64,000 nt of DNA, taken from P52-10 sp041397365. GTDB lineage: Bacteria; Pseudomonadota; Alphaproteobacteria; Rhizobiales; Xanthobacteraceae. The DNA lies in the NCBI GenBank assembly GCA_041397365.1, contig JAWKWT010000001.1:1-64000 (forward strand). Direction: 5' to 3'. Positions 17,107 to 28,400 of the stretch are shown here, piece after piece. A program made the translations under genes and the position numbers. Under the pieces are notes generated by a model, which saw only the letters and a list, made by a program, of their open reading frames with translations, did not search any database and was not told the DNA's origin. Numbering within the stretch: the first letter of the stretch is position 1; every line of letters begins with the position of its first letter.

Positions 17107-18793
17107 ATGCCCGCAGATCCGGCCGTCAAGGCCATTCAGGAAAAACTCGCCGAGATTGGCTTCACCTTCGTCGGCAAGCCCGATGGCGTGCTGGGTGCCA
17201 GGACGCGCATGGCGGTCCGCGAATTTCAGCACTACGCGTCCAAGGAATACGTTGCCAAGCTCAAGAACGGCGCGCCACCATCGCGCTACATCGACGGCCT
17301 TGAGCGGGTCAAGAACAATCACCGCTTTCCGGTCAATTACAAGCCGAACGGCCGACACGACCTGCCGGCACCCGATCAGACTCTCACGCTGCTCGATGCA
17401 TGGTGGCAGGCCAAGTACCGCTGTCCGGTCGTCGTCGAGGCCCGACGCCGGGTCGCCGCCGGCGAAGTAATACCGGCCTTCGGCAATCTCTGGCTTTACG
17501 ACGATCCTGTCGTCACCGATTTCCTCATCAGGAACAAGGTCCGCTCAAAAATCTCCGGTGCGCTGCTTGAGTTTCGCGCAGCGGATTTCAGCGTTGCCGC
17601 GCCGCAGACCGAATGGCTGAGTATGCCGATTGTCGGCAGCATGTACATCTACGGACGTTACCGGGGCGGCGTGACCTTTAACACGGCGCATCTCGAAGAC
17701 GATCTTGAATACTTGCCCGAGAACCTGACCGGACAGAACTGGGGCCAGCTCGGCAATGAAGGCAAAGTGCTGTTCCGCATTGTGCGTACGATGGCGGAGC
17801 AGGAGTGTCGCGGCTTTTTCGATTGTCTCAATGGATACGACAATGCCGTCATGTCTCTCGGCCCCTGCCATTGGACGCTGGCCTTGGGATGCGGGACGCC
17901 GCCGCGCAAGAAGAACACAAAGATGCTCTCTGGCGAGTTGGCGCCGTTCCTAGCTTATGTGATTGGACGGCACCCGGACGTTCTCAAGGACCACTTCGCC
18001 CCCTACGGGGTGAGTGTGAAGGGCGACTGGCCGAGCGGCAGCTCCGGCGCAGCTTTCAAGGGTTCCTGGGAGGCGACACGCAATTTCCTCGGTCGCCTAC
18101 AATGGTGGACCGGCGGTCCAAGGGATGAGGAGATTGCCCAGTTCCAGGATTTGCAGTGGTTTCGCACCACCCATTGGTTCCATCGTTTTGTCGTTATGTC
18201 CCGCACCAGCCCTGAGTTGCGGTTGCGGCAGTGGGACATGGTTCGCATGCGGCTGCGGGACATCCTCATCTGTAAGCTCGGCGGCAACGGGCCGTACAGG
18301 GATAACCGTATTGGCGACCTGTACACGTCGGACCTCTCGCTGGCGCTTCTCGCTGCGCTGCCATGTGCGCCTCTCTAGCTTCACTAACCCGAAGGTGCGG
18401 GCTTCCGTCCGCTCTGCGCTCGACCTCTCCGAGATGTCGGGTAAGCCCGAGGACTGGGGCGACGCGGAAGAAGCGCGTCTGATCGACGGTCTGATGGCGT
18501 GCGCCATCCGCGAAACATACAAGGGCAAGAAGATTGCGCCCGCCAAGGGCTCCAAGGAGAGCATGCGCGAGGCGCTTCTAAAGTTTGGTGCCGGCATCCC
18601 CCGCGGCAATCGAAAGGGCCTGCACCTGGGCACGGAAATGATCCGCGCCTGGCCGGACCCCAAGCTGTTCCGGGAGATCGGCTACCGCTTGCAAGCCGAG
18701 GCCAGGATTGCGCTCGCCGGGACCCGCGACAAAAAGAAGACGATTATGGAGTTCCTGCGCACTGATGCGTCGCTGCCGCCACCACCTCTGTGA
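17107..18793 (+). pseudogene. Peptidoglycan-binding-domain protein, frameshifted near the C-terminus
   Basis: Residues about 5-42 form a PG_binding_1-type domain (AIQEKLAEIGFTFVGKPDGV, then LGARTRMAVREFQ). The next ~370 residues are unassigned; the segment FFDCLNGYDNAVMSLGPCHW is reminiscent of lysozyme-like active-site regions, but this is speculative. The first frame stops at 18378. The natural continuation (LSSFTNPKVRASVRSALDLS, then EMSGKPEDWGDAEEARL) is in the next frame and ends at 18793, so a single-base indel lies at about 18345-18378. No signal peptide is visible. Second gene of the unknown locus; it likely targets the cell wall. The correct product would be about 560 aa. Confidence 0.6.
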
Positions 18794-18806
18794 AGCCTGA
18801 GTCACC

Positions 18807-20036
18807 ATGCCGTTGCGCGTTCGACAGTTTCTCGTTCTCCTCGTTGCGGCCGCAACAACCGCATGCGCGCCAGGGCCGCTGTCGCCCACTTGGCGCGTCG
18901 ATGCCGACACAGCGATCGGTGCCAGGTCCACAGGCGCGATCATACCGGAACTGCGCGTGCTGCCCCCGCTTGTCGCGGGCGACGTGCCGCTGCCGCAGGC
19001 GGCACGATCCTGCGGCCATTCCAGCCCACCGACCGGTGTAGTTGCCGCGTTGCGGCCGGGAGTGGGCGCTCGCATCCACGTAGCGTACTGGACCAGCGGT
19101 CCCTATGTGGACTCCCAAGCGACGGGCTTCTCAACGACAATTCCCTTCGCGAACCGATTCGATTTCGTGCTGCGGCTCATCCCGCCGGATGGTGCGCTAC
19201 GCCCAGACGAAGAAATGTTTCTCAACACGTTGTTGCTCACCAACCGGCTGCAGATCGGACGTGAAGGCAAGACGAGGCAGGAAGCCGCGCAGGTGCTCAG
19301 CCGCTGGCGCATTCCTATGTGGAACGCGTTGGTGCGGACGCTGTGCGTAGAGTTCGTCCGCTCGCGGCACCTCGCGCGCAATGTTCTATCCTTCAAGGTC
19401 GATATTCGGGCTTTGTGCCGGGCTATCCCGATCCAAAGAGATCGACGGCGGTACGCTGCCTATCTCCTGCAAAGGGCCCCGACCGTTTCCTGCCCGGAGA
19501 GAGAGGTCGAAACGCATGGGTCCGTGATCGGCGCCAATACGGACGACCAGCAGAATGCGCCAGCGGACGTCGCCGCAACATCCGCTTTGCCGGCAGGGCC
19601 GACCGGTTTTTACATGCTCGACGTCGTGCAAGTCGCGGCGGTCGGCGAAATCTCTGTTGAGGCAGTCGAGTACGGTGACGCGCTCACCAGCAGCTGGAGC
19701 CTCGCAGAATGGGAAGGCTCCGGAATCTGCGCCATGCCCGGTAAGCCGGCGCTGCCTCGGATCACCGCCGTGCGGCTCGGCCATCAGGCCACCGCCATTG
19801 CTGATGGACACTTAGCAACGCACCGGATCGTGCGCCGGCTCGGTCACTCCTACTCCTATTCCGTCGAACCCATCCCCGGCGTCCCACAACCACTGTTTGG
19901 GGTGCCTATCATCCCGCGCTCCGACCTCGCTCTCATCACGTCCAACGATGTCACAGCCATACAATGGCAAGTGGACGCCGCCGAAAGGGACGCACGCACG
20001 GTCGCGCCGCCGCGTTGTTCGCGTCGCTTGATGTAG
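18807..20036 (+). CDS. Probable lipoprotein, 409 aa, function unknown
   Basis: The N-terminus is a typical export signal: basic MPLRVRQ, hydrophobic FLVLLVAAATTA, then Cys20 as a candidate lipidation site (the -3 position is Thr, less usual than Leu or Val). The mature part has no recognised domain and several cysteines (for example at SCGH, ALCRA and ICAMPG) that could form disulphides in the periplasm. The gene starts 13 bp after the peptidoglycan-binding protein gene and ends 9 bp before the next gene. The frame is uninterrupted. Its context suggests an envelope-associated complex. Confidence 0.65.
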   Translation: MPLRVRQFLVLLVAAATTACAPGPLSPTWRVDADTAIGARSTGAIIPELRVLPPLVAGDVPLPQAARSCGHSSPPTGVVAALRPGVGARIHVAYWTSGPYVDSQATGFSTTIPFANRFDFVLRLIPPDGALRPDEEMFLNTLLLTNRLQIGREGKTRQEAAQVLSRWRIPMWNALVRTLCVEFVRSRHLARNVLSFKVDIRALCRAIPIQRDRRRYAAYLLQRAPTVSCPEREVETHGSVIGANTDDQQNAPADVAATSALPAGPTGFYMLDVVQVAAVGEISVEAVEYGDALTSSWSLAEWEGSGICAMPGKPALPRITAVRLGHQATAIADGHLATHRIVRRLGHSYSYSVEPIPGVPQPLFGVPIIPRSDLALITSNDVTAIQWQVDAAERDARTVAPPRCSRRLM

Positions 20037-20045
20037 GAGCATCGC

Positions 20046-21915
20046 ATGGCTTACCTCTCGCTCTTTGGAAGCTCTGCGGATGTAGACACGAGCTCTGTGG
20101 ACATCCAGTACAGCGACGGGCTGCGCGTTACGGCACGCCTCAACGTTGCGCGTAATCGCTTGTCACTGGTATTTGCTGGCCGGTTCGGCGTTGCGAATTT
20201 CACCGACTTGCGCACGAATGTTCCGTGCTCGATCACCGGTGGGCATATCGTGCTCGGTCCCAATCCTGTGCCCAGCACCGGCCGTATCGTCTTCCAGTTG
20301 CCGGGCCTCTCCCAACCGGTCGATGCGCCAGCGGCAATCCCCGCTTCCTTAGGAGGGCTCGCCTTTGTCTCGTCGACGCGGTTGGTCGACGATTGCAGTC
20401 GTGCGGTCGTCGCCGGCGAGTTCGGTAGCCTCATGGCTGCAAACCACTCGTCTTGGCAGCGCACCGCCTGCCACTTCGACGAGCCCAGTGGCACCGTCAC
20501 CTTCCGTCCGGACACGACCGATCCCGAAAGCATCGGCTACATTTTGCGCGACCGTTTTCGAAAGTCAGCCGTGGGCACCAGTCCGCGGGTGGAGGTCAGC
20601 CAGCGGCTCGTACTACGCGGCGTCAGCTTTTCCGACACGTCCGTTCGCGTGGATATTCGCGCGCACAAGGACGTGGACGCTGTTTTCGTGCATCCGGATA
20701 TGCTCGATGTGCGCGATCTGAACCGCGGCACGGAGAACGGCTTCCTGTACCAGTTCGGCCTCGTCGGCGGAATTATTCGCGCCGACCTTACGTGGAACAG
20801 CGGTTGGAGTGCCGTCGAGCATCGTTATACAAAAGACACTGTCGGCCCGGCGCAGATCGTCGCGCTGGCGTTGCGCGACGGTCACGGGCATCCGATCGTG
20901 TTGCAGGCCGACGCGTTTCCGCTTTGTGTGCGAGCCGGCGAGCAACTCGCGCCACCCGCCGCCAATCCGGCTCATCCCGGTTGGAGCCGGACCAATCAGG
21001 CGGTCGTCATCGGCCGGCGTAGCGCAAGTTCGTTCGCGGTCGATCTGCACAGCCTCGACCCGATCGAGCTGTATGGCCGCGACCGCTCGCCGCCTCCGCT
21101 GACGAGCGGCGCGATCTGCAACCCGCCCGTATTGGGTGAGCGGCGGACGGGCGCCGGTGCTGCCGGAGGCGCCGGCGGGGCTGCACGGATTCAGCCGCAA
21201 CGCCGCGCTGCGTCGGCCGATGAGCGCTGCGCCCGCGGGACGACCGCTGCGCTGCATGCTGGTAGCTGACCCGGTGACGTCGCCCTTGGCGATCCCCTCT
21301 ACATGCGGACCCATCTTGAACTGCCGGTGGAAGATCGGCGCCTGCAGGCCGAGGTGCCGGAGGAGGCGATTTTCCCGCGCGCATCTGTCTCGGCGGTCGA
21401 GGTGAAGAAGCGCGAGGCACAGCCCATACCTGGCAAGACGGCGCGGATCCCGCTGCTCGACACGCGCTGGAGCCTATCGAATCTGTCTCGACTGCCCGGC
21501 GCCGACGGCTGGAGTCCTGCCGGCGACGGCGTACTTGCACGTGCCGCGGCGGCCTGGATCGCCGAGATGGATGCGACGCTGGCAAGCGGTCCCAGCTCGG
21601 CATTCGAGTCCCCTGCTGGACGCTTATCAACACGCGCGCGGCCACCGCACCGAGCCTTCGCGCGCTTGGTTCTCGTCTGTGCTCGCGCAACCGCCCGCCA
21701 GCACCCGACGCGACGGGGCGGCGCCGTCGCGCGCGCCGACCGCTCTGCGCGAGCCAGTGATCACGCCATTCGCGAGCGCGAGCGGCCACGCCCGGCTTTG
21801 GTGCTGGCCGCTGCCGGAGGGCACCTCGCCACGACCACGCCGGAGACAACGAAGTTCGTGTTTGGCGGCGGCGGCGCCGGTCGGCGATCTCTGGAACAAT
21901 CTGAAGCAGCACTGA
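20046..21915 (+). pseudogene. Large protein of the unknown locus (gene A), with three apparent frameshifts
   Basis: Start MAYLSLFGSSADVDTSSVDI. Codon bias and sense follow one frame to about 21125, a second frame from about 21130 to 21270 (APVLPEAPAGLHGFSRNAAL), the first again from about 21270 to 21600 (LYMRTHLELPVEDRRLQAEV), and the second from about 21600 to the TGA at 21913-21915 (SSPLLDAYQHARGHRTEPSR). Each segment is GC-rich in third positions, so this was one ~620-aa gene. The first 330 residues look beta-rich. No domain was recognised. Three indels in 0.8 kb mean either decay or sequence error. Confidence 0.5.
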
Positions 21916-21942
21916 GCGGCTCGCCCACTCGCGGAGGCGTTC

Positions 21943-24900
21943 TTGCGCCGGTGGTGCGGCCTCGACATGCCAGAAAGCGCCGATGAGGAGGTCTGGTGGC
22001 AGACGCTGCGGGTGCTAAAGGACGTCCTCGCCGGCGGCGCGCTGACGAAGTTAGTCGATCCTGCTTCGATTCAGGATCCAGACGAACAGCAGAAGGCCGA
22101 GGACGAGATCGAGGCGCAACTTGCCGCTGTCGCCGGATTCTTCGCCGATCTCGAAGGGCAAAATCTCCCGCCCGAGCTGGAGCTGGAGATGCAGTCGGAG
22201 TTCTTTGATAATCTACTGCTGCCCGAATTCATCGAATGGTGGAACGAGATTTGCGAGACGGATGAGGAAGGTTCGGCTGGCCGACTGCTGCTCGACATGT
22301 TCCGCTCGCCGCCCAATCTCGAAATCGTTCGCCGTGCGGTTGCTGCCGCCGTCAATCCGAAGCTGAGCAAGGAGGTCTTCGACAAGATCGATCCGCGCGC
22401 CTGGACGTATTTCACGACCTACATTTTGCCGGCTGATCTGAAATCCCTTGTCGATGCAATCTTCAATCCGAAGGAGAGCCTCGACGGGTTCTTAGCTGAT
22501 CTGCACCAAGGGCTCGACGAGTGGTTCAAGCAGGCCGCGGACATCTGGAAGGACGATACGATCAGCGCGCTTGATGACCTGCGTCACCGGTACGGACCGC
22601 GGCTCACGGAGGAAACCTATAACGCGTTGACTTTGGCGCAGCAGGACGCCGAAATCTTTCTCCAAGTGCTGCGTGCGCACGGGATCATTCTCAAGCGCCT
22701 CGCCGACCTGCTGTCCGAGCCGCCCGACTACGCCATCATCACGCGCCGCTTCCGGCGGCCTGACCGTTCCGGCGCGGAAGACGATGCGACAAGTCTGCAT
22801 CCGGTGCACGCACCGGGAGCGAGACTTTGGAGCGCACGCTACAACCTTTGCTCCTTCGGCGGAGCGAAGGCGTGGGACTTCTTCCTTGACGACAAGACAA
22901 CCGTTGTACTCAAGCTCGGCGGTCGCCGCGGCTTGGAGGAAATCCTGACCGAAGCGCAGGCGGCCTATCTCAGCGACGACCGCCCAAACCCCCTCGGAAT
23001 GCCGGTCTCGGAGCGGGAGGGCAGGTCGCCGCTACGTCAGCTCCTCGACGACCTGCCGCCGGAACTAAAGGACCCCGACTGGCGCGGCGCGCTCGTCATT
23101 TCGCCGTCGATAGATCTGGGCCGCGACAGCGTGCTCAGCACCTTGTGCGGCTTCAAGTATCTGCCGATCCTGTGGGTTGCCGTCGGCGGCCAGAAGCCCA
23201 ACCTAGCCGAGGCGGCGATCGACGTCTGGGCACACATCAAACGCGATACTGAGCCTGGTCCGGAACCGAAGGTCGCCGATCCCTATGATGTCACCTGGGC
23301 GTTGATCACCCTCGACGTCACCGTGCGCGGCACTGTCGTTCAGGCCGGCGAGATCGCGTTCCGCCTCGACCTAAACGAACTGCTGGGCGCCTCCGGCAAG
23401 ACTCAAACATGGCAGTCGGTGACTGTTAGAGCGACATTGCCGCCGCCAAGCGATGCGGATGTAGGAAAACCGAGAGCCTTTACCTTCGCTGCGACATTCG
23501 AACGACCGCAAGAGTTCTCGATCAAACTTGCCTTTCTCGATAAACTTGATCTTCGCGGGGTCCGGGTCGGCTCGCATTCAGGTCAAGTTACGCTCGATGT
23601 TGATGCCGACCTCTGGACGCGCGATTACAATGTGGGCGCGTTCAAGATCCCCGGTTCACCGCAGCCGTTGCGGCTGCAGGACTTCCGGGTGCTGATCCCG
23701 GAGCTACCGCCGGGCGAGTCGCTTGCCATGGGTCTGAGGCGGGCGCTCCATTTCGATTTGCCCGCAATCCGCATCCCTGCAGTCTCCCGCCGCCAACTCA
23801 CGCTGTTGGGCGTCGAGATCACGCCGGTTGGCTTCCGTCTGCTGCGCGGCACTGAGGCTGAAATCCGCTCTATCGTGGAAAAGGATCTGCGGTGGGTGAT
23901 TGTTCCGAACTTCGGCGGCGGCGGGCGCTTCACCTTCCCGATGGTCGAGTTGCGCATAGATTTCGGGGCGCTGCCCGTGTTCGGAGGCGGCTCACGGCTC
24001 GAGTTGGCTGGAGCGATCGGGTTGCCCGTCCGTGATGGCACGCTTCCGGCTCGCCCGGGTTCGGCATCGCCTCTCTCCGGGCGGGACATTAGGTTCGATC
24101 TCTTCCGGCTGCTCACTGTGAACATCGAGGAGCTGGACATCGGCACGTTCGACCGGATGGATCCGGATAGTGGGCGCGCGGCGACGATCCGGCGGGCGTG
24201 CTGAGCGTCAAGCAATGGGACCTGCGTATTCTCGACTGGTCGCTACTGAAGGATTACGGCAAGGGACTTCTGCTGGCGCATGACACCAAGGACCCCGACA
24301 GCAAAGGAATGCTGCTCTGGGGTGCGCGCAGCTCAGCCGTTCCGCCCGACGGGTTTTTCCGGCTGTATTGGGCGCTCCTGTCGCGCAACCTCGATGTCGG
24401 CAAGAAACTCAAGGACAATCTGCTTGACCGCAGTCAGGACGCCGGAAGCCTCGACCAGCAGGTCTCTATTATTAACAAGATTCTCGTCGACCCTGGCGGC
24501 GGCGCCAACAAGGTGCTGAACGCCCGCTTCGGTGACGGGCGCGAATGGATATCTGGCGTGCGCTTCGCGCTCGGCGAACTGTTCGAGTACTGTACCCTCG
24601 TCCTGCACGACGGCCATTACTACGGCATCGGCCTGCGCGCGCCATGGCTGCAGCCACTGATCGGAATGGAGGAAATCACCTTTTCCTACATTCCCGGCAA
24701 CACTCCGCAGGAGGACCGTTTCCGCACTAGTTTTCGCATAGCGGCGCTGGAATTCGTCTCCAGCCTGCGCTCGGGAACGATCGCGCTGGAGTGGAGTCCG
24801 AACTGGGACTTCCTTATTGATATAGGCTACCCGTGGCGCACGCCTGCAGGCTATGACTGGTTTCGCGCGTTCTCGATTCCCGCCGGCATCTACGAGGCGA

Positions 24901-25425
24901 AATTCGGCTTCTTCATCGAGAAGCGGATGTATACCGGGGAGAATCCGCTCGGCCTGCCTCCGGGCCGTTACCTGACCGTCGCCGCCGGATCTCGGCTTTT
25001 ATTTTGGCTACTACTTCGAAGCCAATGGGGGCATCGCTTGGGTGCGCGCCGGCATCGGGATGTTTGGCATTGTTGCCGGACGCGCGACGCTGAAGCTAGC
25101 TGAGAAGGTACCGAACAACGCGCTGGCTGTGCTGCGCGGCAGTATTGCCCAACTCGAAATCATCGGTGTCGTTGGTATTTTCGCCTATGGCGAGGCGGGG
25201 GTCGAATACTGGATCATCTCGGCACGCTTCCGGGTGTCGGCGCAGGCGGCGCTCACCGTGCAAATCACTTACCAGCCAGGCCGCACGGTCTACGTCGAGT
25301 TCGATGTGACCTTGTCGGCCAGCTACTCGGCCTCGGTCCGCGTCGGTAGCGGCTGGTTCAGCTACACATTCACTGTTTCGGGATCGATTGGCATCCCGGT
25401 CGCCGGCCGCACCGCGCTCGGCTAG
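21943..25425 (+). pseudogene. Large protein of the unknown locus (gene B), with two compensating frameshifts
   Basis: The start is TTG 21943, preceded by GGAGG with 5-bp spacing; an internal ATG (21967) is an alternative. The frame is good to about 24171. It then continues in the next frame (GVLSVKQWDLRILDWSLLKD) to about 24985 and returns to the first frame (DLGFYFGYYFEANGGIAWVR) to the TAG at 25425. The product would be about 1160 aa: a helical N-terminal third (to about residue 270), then extended beta-rich sequence ending in alternating-residue strands (SASYSASVRVGSGWFSYTFT). No enzyme motif or known domain. It ends 10 bp before the 2044-aa gene. Confidence 0.55.
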
Positions 25426-25435
25426 GGGCTGTCAA

Positions 25436-28400
25436 ATGGCGGGACGCGTATATCTGTCGGTCGATTTCTTCGTGCCTTTCCTGCTGCGTCCGGCCGAGCC
25501 GCCGGACGAATACACGCACGACGTTGCAGCGCTGCACGTGATCCTGCAGCCGATGCTGCTGAAGAGTGCTCAGCAGAGCCAGCCTGACATCCATGAGCTC
25601 GATGTCCGCGACTACTTGCGGAATTGGACCGCCAGCACGCTACAGGGGAACCCGCCTATTCTTATCGGACCTTCGATCGGACAACGCCTACGCGACGGCC
25701 GCGTCCGCGCCGTTCCCGTCACCTTCCCTCCCGAGTGCCAAGTCAGCATGGCTGCCGAGTGGATCTCCGCTGATGGCATCCGGTCGTCCTATGACGAGAC
25801 GCGCACGTTCGGGGGTATCACGCCTGCCGGCCAGCCGATCATCGCGGTCGACCAACTCCCGACGCAGGGGGCGATGGGCTGGCCAAAATCTGCCGAGCTG
25901 TCGAACGCCATTCCGTTGATACGAATTTATGCCGACCTCGATCGGCGCACGCCGACTGGCCCGCAGAAAGAAATTGTCCGCCGGTGGCTGATCAGCCTCT
26001 TCACAAAAATGCACGAAATGATCGAGCACAAGCGCGCCGGGGATCCGGATCCCTTGTGGCTGAACATGGAGCCTTGGAAGCGCATCTGGAACTCGGACGT
26101 AAGCCCACGCCTGCCGGCGACTCCGCTTGCCGACCTGGACGCTTGGGAGAAGTGGCTCGATCAAGTGACGGCCGGCAAGCCGCGCGCAGCCCATTACTAC
26201 GAGGAGTTCATCCCGGCATATGACGCAATTCTGCCTGGCTCGGCGGAAGGCCGCGATCCGTTCCTCTCCCGACGGCCCCCCCGCTTCGGCTTCTATCCGG
26301 ACGATATGCTCAATCGCCCCGACCTTTTCAGCGGCGGCCTAAACATTGCCGGCCGCTCATATCTGCATGCGCTGTGGAGCGAGTTGAGAAGCCGGGCTGA
26401 CATTGGCCATCCTGGGCCGCTCGAAGAGGCACTCGGCCGGCTGTTCGGGTTCGGCGAGCGGCTTGCCTGGCCCAAGGCGAAGCTTGGTGGACCCGTATCA
26501 GCTTCGAAAAACTTCATGGTGTTGCGGCCGACGCTAATGGCGCAGTACCCGGATTGGTTCATTACCAACGTCATTTCCCTCGCCGGACAGGTATTCCGTC
26601 TCTCCCCCGTGCCGCTCGATGCCCCCCTGCAATCTCTGCAGGTGACACGGCTCAAGGTGCAGGGACAGGACGTGTCCCCTGACGATACGGGAAACCCGGC
26701 AGCTGACCGTCTGGCGGCCGGAATCCGTTCGGTGCAGGCCGCGGCCGCCAGGGTGCCGCCTCACCGACCGATCGAAATTTCCGCCGAGTGGCGCGCCGAC
26801 TATGCGCGCGCCGGCGGCACGCGTAATGAGCGCACCGTGCTCTGGCACACGCGCCAAGCTGACATTGTGCGTCTGGAGCCGCCGGGTGTGCCACGACCGC
26901 GCGATCCGCAGGACAAGAGCGTCACCTACGCGGTCCCCGCTGTCCTGCTCGACGCCGCGGACGCCAGCGCCCGCACCGTTGCCGACGAGCTCGGACGATT
27001 GCCGTTCACGCAGCCGCCGCGGCGCGGCCTCATGCGGGAGGAGGTGCTCGACGGCAAGAAGCTGCAGCTCGATTGGCAGACCAAGTTCCGGATTGTTGGC
27101 CGACTCGACTCGTATCCGCTCGGGGAGCCTGGCGGCGGCGCTGCAATACCGCGCGCCTATGTGCTTCGCGTTGCGGACGAACTGCACTCTACAGAGGCCG
27201 TTGTGCGCGCTTGGCTCGGCGCAATCGTGCTCGGCAATGTTGTTCGCGACGTTCAGCTGTGGGTGCGGCAAAAAGGAAATGAGCCTCCGAAGCGCGTGGT
27301 GGTTAATTCGTCTAGCATTTCGAGACTCGCGCCCTATCCGCGCACTTTGACCGACGGCACCGTGCTCGTTCTAGACGAGAAGGAAAACAGTAGTGATCCG
27401 GCCGGCCCGCTGACTATGGCGCTCGCAGACAGCGACGAAGGCCCGGCGGGCCCTCAGAAGATCCGCGGCTGGACGATCGACATTGTTTTCTCCGTCGTGG
27501 CCGGCGAGCCCTTTAATTTAATTGTCGATCCCAAGGGAACGAACCCGCCTCCGCAGAACATGCAGCTTAAGCGCGGATTGATCACCCGCGTCGCGTTCTC
27601 AGCCGACCGCGTGACGCATTCGATCGCCGCCACATGGAAGCCCGGTTTTGCGCCGGACGATGCTGAGGACTATGACATCCAGGCCAACTATGGCGGCGAC
27701 AGCAACAAGCTGCGCCTGAGCATTCCGGGCTTCATCGCACGCAACCCGCCCGACCCAAGCCATCCGGCGCTGGCGCAGAGCATGCTGTCATTTTCCGATC
27801 CAGACGCGCTCTTGCCTCTTCCGGCTAAGGGGACGGGTATCCGCCCGTTCGAAGTCCGCGGCCTCGTCAACAAGACTGGGCCGCAGGCTTGGTACTGGCT
27901 CGCCTATCATCTGGATCAGACACGCGAGGTCGGCGGCCTGTTCGAGGAGGAGCTGCGATTCAAGGCATGGACCAGTGCGGGAATAGCGTGGAGCCTGCGC
28001 GGATACATGGAACATCAGTTTGGGCACCGGCTCCCTATGGCAGCGCCAACGGTGGAGCTACGGCGGGCCAGTGACATCGCCCATCCCGCCGATGTCACCA
28101 TTCGAGGCCTGCTGAAGGCTGAGGAGCCGGCCGCCGACGCGCGCACGATCCAAGCCGCTCCCGAGGGCCAAGTCGATCCGGTTCCACGCCGCACGCTGTT
28201 GCGCTTGCAGGAAGCACCCGCAGGCTCATTCCAGATCACGCTGCATCGGAAGGCCGTGCGGCTAGCTATCGAGCGCTATGATGCGCCGGATTCCGACGCC
28301 GCCCAGCGCGGCCGTGGCGCCGAGGGCGGGCGCACCGGTGCCCTGCAGAGGATCTATCGTTCGCTGTCTGATTTGCGCGACGCGATCACCACCGACCAAG

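Noticed and set aside
21913..21915. TGA considered as an in-frame nonsense codon joining genes A and B, which share phase here
   Set aside because: A GGAGG ribosome binding site and a TTG start (21943) follow within 30 bp, so a genuine gene boundary is the simpler reading.
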